Positions 58,833 to 64,000 of a stretch of 64,000 nucleotides of DNA are shown one piece after another. Below the pieces are notes generated by a model. It searched no databases. It had not been told where the DNA came from and saw only the letters and a program-made list of their open reading frames with translations. Source of the stretch: Erythroxylum novogranatense (Eukaryota; Streptophyta; Magnoliopsida; Malpighiales; Erythroxylaceae); assembly GCA_029891385.1 (NCBI GenBank), contig CM057228.1:22530309-22594308 (forward strand), written 5' to 3'. The position numbers were made by a program, and so were the translations under genes. Numbering within the stretch: the stretch's first letter is position 1; every line of letters starts with the position of its first letter.

Positions 58833-59400
58833 CTATGGCCTCAAAAACGCCACAGACAAAGCATCATTTTGTAGAAATAGTCGAATACCCGAAACAGACA
58901 TCTCCCATAGATGCCAATGCTGTGAAGATGAAGATTCTAATTTCGCCTGATAATCGGCACATTGGTTGCCTTCTCTCAATTTATGTGCAACAGAACAGTC
59001 CCAGTCTTTCCTTAGGTAAAACGAAATATCCTTAACAATTGTCAAATAAGGATGAGATGGAAGACATTCCTAGGTAAATAACTTGATAGCTTCTAGCGAG
59101 TCCGATTCCAGCAAAATCTTTCTATACTCATAGTCCCATGCTAAAGTCACTCCATGGTAGATAGCCCGAAGCTCTGCCAACATATTAATAGCACAACCAA
59201 CGAAACTCGAGAAACCAAAGAGTCAGTGACCAAACTCATTCCGCGCTAGACCATCAAAGCCTGCTTTTCCAGGATTTCCATAGGAACTGCCTTCAAAATT
59301 GACTTTAATATACAAGAGGGAGCACTCATCTCGTGTCAGAGTCCAAAACTGTTCTAGTCTACAAGAATCTTCAACCACGAGACTTAGTTCGCCCCATGTT
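58833..59400 (-). pseudogene. RNase H-like (RVT_3) fragment, LINE-derived
   Basis: Read on the minus strand from about 59400: LLYIKVNFEGSSYGNPGKAG, then AINMLAELRAIYHGVTLAWD, LLESDSLEAIKLF, and KDWDCSVAHKLREGNQCADY with a C-terminal ALSVAFLRP. This is the plant RNase H family found at the end of LINE ORF2 and in many relic 'ribonuclease H' genes. The first catalytic Asp (usual VNFDG) is Glu here. Two stops break the frame (near 59226, where Trp is expected, and near 59070). The rest of the LINE is absent, so this is a lone fragment. Confidence 0.72.
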
Positions 59401-61143
59401 TTAGTAAATGTATGTCAGTGATCTAGCTTACTCTCCTAACACGATAATCCTTCAATCTTTAACTCCATTTTTCAGTTCTAATAACACAAGTAGTTTCAAC
59501 TAAAGGGAAATGAATCCAGTTTTGTATTCGTTCAAGTTTGATAAACCTCTAAGTACAGCATTAGCCTGGTTTCAACCGAATCAGTGGTACTATTCTGCGC
59601 AAGCACAATCATGCTACTAGTTTTCAGTGATTTATAAACCCAATTTGAGTGCAAATGCAGTTTATATTCATTTAAGATGAACATGATGTGATAAAGCTTC
59701 AATTTTAACCTCCAAATCAAGTCTAAATACGGAATCAGCTAGGTTCTCGCTGAAGGGTAATTAATCAAGTGCCACTCTGGATCTGCCATGGCTGTGCCCT
59801 TCTGTGCAAACACAATCTTCTAGTAGTTGCAAGTGATCACTGATCAATCACATTTCTGATTTTAAGTACAGGTATTACTTTATGTTAATGTCTGAAGTTG
59901 CAGTTTGATAATATGGTTGAAAACGCAATAGGCATATGTCATGTTATTCGAGGAAATTACATAAACAAGCCCGAAATCTGCGGAGTGTGGCAGTGGGTGA
60001 CCAAAGTGGTCAGAGTTCAAGGGAACGCGACCATGATCACAATGTCTTAGGGATCCCCACGCCTTTGCTCCGCACTTCACGCCATCGAAGCCTACAAAGC
60101 GAAAGAAGCCGTTTACTCTCGCCTACAATATCCTCCTGCTCCGTTAGACCTTTTTGCAATCTAATTGCTTAATTTTGTCAACGTACTAATACTATATTAA
60201 GAATGAACGGATTCTTTCAGCTAAAATTACTTTACGACCACTTCAACAACATAATGATAGTGACCACTGGTCAGAAGATGGGTCTCCATTTAATTAATGG
60301 ATTTGTGAATAAAGCAAAAGAAAGTGATAATTAGTAAGTAGGATGGGTATCCGTTGTTACAGCACTTTAAGGAGCAGAGATTGATGAGCAGCGCCTGACA
60401 AATGGCTTCACTTTTCTCATTAATTGAAGGAGTTCATCAGCAAGTTTTGATGGGATAGACACCAACTTACTTCTCATGTAATGATGCTTCAGGTTTTACC
60501 TTTTTGCTTTGGACGAATATGCTTCAGTTTTTACCGTTAAGAATTATGCCAACCGAGATTCTTCCATTATCATTTTTTGCAGACCAAGTTAGATTAGAAA
60601 AAATGGCCAAAAGATTTGCATGGATTTTCCATTCAACACTTAAGAGAAAGTGGACATAAGATGGTGAAGTAGGTATGAGCACCCATACCCATTACTTTGC
60701 CTTTTGTACCATATACGTTAAAAGTATCAATCTTTGTGTTCTTTAACACCAACCAGGGAGCTAACAGAGCCACCAGGATGAAGCGATGAATCGGCAAGAA
60801 TTGTTTGTAGCTAGACATTAATGTGACAGACAGTAGGGTTCTCGGGAGATGTAATGGAAGAGCAGATTTGAGACAGGCAAAGTTGGTAATGAATCGTGTC
60901 ATTCATAGAAGCAAGAATTGTGACAAAGAAGATACATAAATGGGGTTTCATCACGTCATGGGAAAAGCAGCAAATTAGGCATTTGTCTTTAACCTGTTCT
61001 TTTCCTTTTGGTCCGGTGATGCCCCTAGTCAGCTTCCATTATTACATGTCTCACCAGTGACAGTCTGTGAATTGTATTAAACAACAGTGAGAAAGTAACA
61101 ATTTTTACGTCTGTTTTGTCATTACATCAAAAACTCTCTTCTT
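59401..61143. other. Intergenic region upstream of the beta-galactosidase gene
   Basis: No domain is recognised. The 89-codon minus-strand frame at 60633-60902 and the plus-strand frame at 59936-60172 match nothing I know. Base composition is more balanced than in the transposon tract, so part may be ordinary single-copy upstream DNA. Confidence 0.5.
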
Positions 61144-61393
61144 TCATGGGATTGTAGAAGGGCTTTTTTGACGTTGAGAGTTGGGCACACAGGTATTGAA
61201 AATGGCCAAAGAATTTCACTTTACCTTTAATAGTAGATTCTGTTAACGCGTGTTTAACACTCGCCAATGTTGTTCAACTGTTCCCTATTATCAGTTAAAA
61301 TAAGTGTATAAAAGCTTCTTAGATTGACTGTTGTTTGGTCCTTTTCCCTGTTTTGTAAGGCATTTCTTAGTCATGGGATTGTAGAAGGGCTTT
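61144..61393 (+). repeat. 23-bp direct repeat upstream of the beta-galactosidase
   Basis: An identical 23-bp word starting TCATGGGATTGTAGAAGG occurs at 61144-61166 and 61371-61393, 227 bp apart. A TATAAAA lies between them (61307). It could be a duplicated promoter element or the trace of an old insertion. Confidence 0.85.
61307..61313 (+). promoter_or_regulatory. Candidate TATA box (distal) of the beta-galactosidase
   Basis: TATAAAA in the context GTGTATAAAAGC is a canonical plant TATA sequence 363 bp upstream of the start codon. It would give a leader of about 330 bases. A second candidate is nearer the gene. Confidence 0.4.
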
Positions 61394-61483
61394 AGTAGCT
61401 CACAGCCACGCAGTGGAGACTCTTGCCACTTGTGAACTGTGTCAGGTTAATAGCTGTGTGTTTACTAGTTATATGTCTATATG

Positions 61484-61494
61484 TATATATATAT
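61484..61494 (+). promoter_or_regulatory. Candidate TATA box (proximal) of the beta-galactosidase
   Basis: A TATATATATAT run about 185 bp upstream of the ATG. The CT-rich stretch after it (61590-61625, with CCCTTTTCTCTCTTTC) looks like a plant 5' leader. I cannot tell which TATA is used. Confidence 0.4.
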
Positions 61495-61675
61495 GCTCAA
61501 CCAAGCTCAGAGGCTGAAACCTGTGAGTGTGGAGTCCAAAGCATTAATGGACCCTGTTTCTGCTCCACAGTAGACCAAGTAGACCACAACCACAAAATCC
61601 CTTTTCTCTCTTTCTGACTATCTGTTCATTCTTTGCCTTCATACAGAACCTTTTGTGAGCTACGTGAAAGGAAGA

Positions 61676-63721
61676 ATGGGAACTAACACCGCTTCCAAGT
61701 TGGCAGCATTGCTATGCTTGGTTTTGTGCTTAGGTTCCCAGCTGATTCAGTGTAATGTAACCTACGACAGGAAGGCAATTTTGATTAATGGTCAAAGAAG
61801 ACTCCTCTTCTCTGGTTCCATTCATTACCCAAGGAGCACTCCTGATGTACTTTACCCTCTTCCATTCCTTTCTGTTCTATATCTTTCCTTTGAGTACCAC
61901 TTTACTTGTTTCTATGATGCTTCTTAGTCGCTTCCACTTGGTTTTTTTCGGTGTGACTAATTTCTTGAGGAATGTGGGTTTCGGCAGATGTGGGAAGATC
62001 TTATACAGAAGGCAAAAGATGGAGGCATTGATGTGATTGAGACCTATGTTTTCTGGAATGTGCATGAGCCTACACCTGGAAATGTACATAATTAGTATAC
62101 ACATTCCGATTTCTTTTCAGTAGTTAGTATTTCCTTCTGGGTTTCTGCTGTTCTTTAGTGTTAATTTGCATTCTTTTACTGGTTATAGTACAACTTCGAA
62201 GGAAGATATGATCTAGTAAGATTCCTAAAGACAATACAAAAAGCAGGCCTCTATGCCCATATCCGCATCGGACCTTATGTCTGTGGAGAGTGGAATTTCG
62301 GGTACCTAACATTCTTCCTCTCTGAATCCGTTTTTTTTTTTAATTTTTTATTTACAGTAAGCCGGTTCTTTACTCCCATGGTCTTTTTTCCCCCCACTTT
62401 TGGTGTAGTTGCTGATATGTGTGAGTAAAACTTTACTTACGTCCTTTCCAATACACTGCATGTTGGTTGCAGAGGATTTCCTGTTTGGCTGAAGTATGTA
62501 CCAGGAATAAGTTTTCGAACAGACAATGAGCCTTTCAAGGTTTTCCCTTTGTCTTAGATCTTGGTGTTTAAGTATGTAACAAATGGACAGCAGAAACAAT
62601 TCGGAATTGGTGAAATCTTGGATTCTTTACTTTATAATATGCTTGTAATAAGGAGTCTTGAATGTGGCAGAGGGCAATGCAAGGATTCACTGAGAAGATT
62701 GTGGGATTGATGAAGAGTCATAATTTGTTTGAGTCCCAGGGTGGGCCCATTATACTATCTCAAGTACGTACTTGTTCAAGTCTTTTGCTCTTACAGATTC
62801 AAGTCTTCTGCAGTTCTGAGTTGTGAATTCATATGGCTGACTCTTTTTGTCCTCCTTTAATGCTAACGTAACTCAGATGACCCGTGACTAATGCATAAAC
62901 AAGAGAAGAATTTATCAGTTAACTTATTCCCGTTACTTTGAAAAGAGCTAAGGGTAATCATATGTTTTCCTCGTCTTGCCTCATGTATTTCTGCCCAGAT
63001 TGAGAATGAGTACGGCCAACAGAGCAAGCTACTTGGTTCTGCTGGTCATAATTATATGACATGGGCGGCAAATATGGCTGTTCAAACAGGAACTGGAGTC
63101 CCCTGGGTGATGTGCAAGGAAGAAGATGCCCCAGATCCAGTGGTAAGCAGTCCATTCTTGGCCAACAAAAGTTTGTGTGTTTCTTTCTTACTGCGGTTCT
63201 CTTGTATAGTGATGATATACAATTCCTTGACGTTCTCATTTTCCAATGGTAGATAAATACGTGCAATGGGTTTTACTGTGACTCATTTTCTCCCAACAAA
63301 CCTTACAAGCCAACTATTTGGACAGAAGCTTGGAGTGGATGGTAAGGATATTCGTATTGCTGTTTGAATCTAACTGATCAATTAACTACAAATTTAACTT
63401 TCATATTGTATTGACCTTGTTTATCAAATTGTGAAGGTTCACGGAGTTTGGTGGTCCAATTCATGAGCGTCCTGTCCAAGATTTGGCATTTGCAGTTGCT
63501 CGATTCATACAGAAAGGAGGATCCTTTGTTAACTACTACATGGTCTGTTTTTACCTCTAATTTTATCTGTAACTTGATTGAAATTAACCTTAAATTCTCT
63601 TTTACTAATAGTGGTTTCCAATAATCGAAACAGTACCATGGAGGGACTAACTTTGGTCGCAGCGCTGGAGGCCCTTTCATCACTACCAGCTATGACTATG
63701 ATGCTCCACTGGACGAATATG
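61676..63721 (+). CDS. BGAL3: Beta-galactosidase (GH35), BGAL3-like; first nine exons, partial at the 3' end
   Basis: A secreted cell-wall enzyme that removes terminal beta-galactosyl residues from wall polysaccharides. Exons by splice reading: 61676-61846, 61988-62083, 62189-62301, 62473-62539, 62671-62763, 62999-63142, 63253-63341, 63437-63542, 63634-63721. All introns are GT-AG and the phases join, giving about 322 residues of an expected 720-850. Residues 1-27 are a hydrophobic signal peptide, with mature [20 protein letters not shown] after it. The GH35 signature [14 protein letters not shown] spans exons 5/6; Glu184 is the likely acid/base and Glu253 ([11 protein letters not shown]) the nucleophile. 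[12 protein letters not shown] and [13 protein letters not shown] follow. VCGEWNFGG has Gly where Ala is usual. The ATG at 61676 is the first giving the signal peptide. Assignment to BGAL3 rather than BGAL1 is by overall resemblance. No lesion seen. Confidence 0.93.
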
Positions 63722-63756
63722 GTAAGGTTGAGTTGCATGTGTTTACCTTCAACAAG

Positions 63757-63816
63757 TCTATGAAAAAAAATTGCATGATTAGGGTCTCTATGAAAAAAAA
63801 TTGCATGATTAGGGTC
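63757..63816 (+). repeat. Perfect 30-bp tandem duplication in beta-galactosidase intron 9
   Basis: A 30-bp unit (TCTATGAAAAAAAATTGCAT onward, ending AGGGTC) occurs at 63757-63786 and is repeated without change at 63787-63816. It lies in the intron after exon 9, which continues past the window edge because I find no next exon by 64000. Identity suggests a recent duplication, likely a length polymorphism. Confidence 0.95.
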
Positions 63817-64000
63817 TGAACTGCCATGTGACATAATAAGGACGATACGGTTACATTCATCTAAATACATTTGGAACACTAAACTATAATATATATTGAT
63901 TTGTCTGGAAAAAAAAAAACTCCAAGAATGGATCGTATGTACAAAAATCCAAAAGCTCACGATTTAATTAAGTAGTCTCTGACATGAAGTGCAACTGGAA

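Noticed and set aside
58796..59035. 79-codon plus-strand reading frame
   Set aside because: It lies opposite the RNase H-like fragment, which has clear family motifs.
60633..60902. 89-codon minus-strand reading frame upstream of the beta-galactosidase
   Set aside because: No homology recognised; probably chance in single-copy upstream DNA.
61655..61675. In-frame GTG upstream of the beta-galactosidase ATG
   Set aside because: Plants start at ATG; the ATG at 61676 gives a proper signal peptide and matches family N-termini.

Overview
The window is nuclear DNA from a dicot flowering plant. It is AT-rich, host introns are short with GT-AG ends, and plant-specific transposon lineages are abundant. 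I recognise one host gene: the 5' half of a glycoside hydrolase family 35 beta-galactosidase (BGAL3-like, + strand) at 61676-64000, which runs off the right edge. Nearly everything between about 3.2 and 58.1 kb is transposable-element DNA. Most of it is broken and much of it is nested. I found no tRNA, rRNA or CRISPR array.

Layout. 1-1.1 kb looks like the 3' part of a long Ty3-type LTR, followed by two families of tandem repeats (1320-2230). 3219-13287 is a decayed SIRE-like Ty1/copia element with about 1.3-kb LTRs; a probable solo LTR (6732-10404) replaces most of its pol. 15617-16580 is a PIF/Harbinger-like non-autonomous element flanked by TAA. 17295-23437 is a minus-strand Ale/Retrofit-type copia element, interrupted in its RNase H by solo LTR A (17714-20167, duplication ATTTC). 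26576-31731 is a minus-strand hAT element with a three-exon transposase pseudogene and about 850 bp of pentanucleotide repeat. 31820-35452 and 46287-50318 are two related CACTA elements in opposite orientation. 35555-45423 is an older hAT element (duplication ATGAAAAC) that contains a small MITE and a LINE; the LINE contains solo LTR B (39545-42797, duplication TTGAG). 50405-58110 is a Tnt1-like copia element (+ strand) with solo LTR C (51711-54556, duplication TTGAT) inserted at the protease active-site codon. A LINE-type RNase H relic lies at about 58833-59400. The gap up to the beta-galactosidase holds its presumed promoter.

The insertion order can be read from the nesting: hAT2, then the LINE, then LTR B; Tnt1-like copia, then LTR C; Ale copia, then LTR A. 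The three solo LTRs are the youngest layer at their sites. They share an unusual internal layout: a GGTAAGT splice-donor-like site, a CpG-dense CGCGRCGAGC array, a 10-bp inverted repeat enclosing a run of small GAGC..GCTC hairpins, and a TGAGTTCGCAAACTCA hairpin 400-530 bp from the 3' end. Paired base changes in the enclosing stem and in the mini-hairpins suggest that the structure, not the sequence, has been kept. This is the most interesting unexplained signal in the window.

Coordinates of LTRs and target duplications were read base by base. Domain names rest on recognising protein motifs, not on searches.
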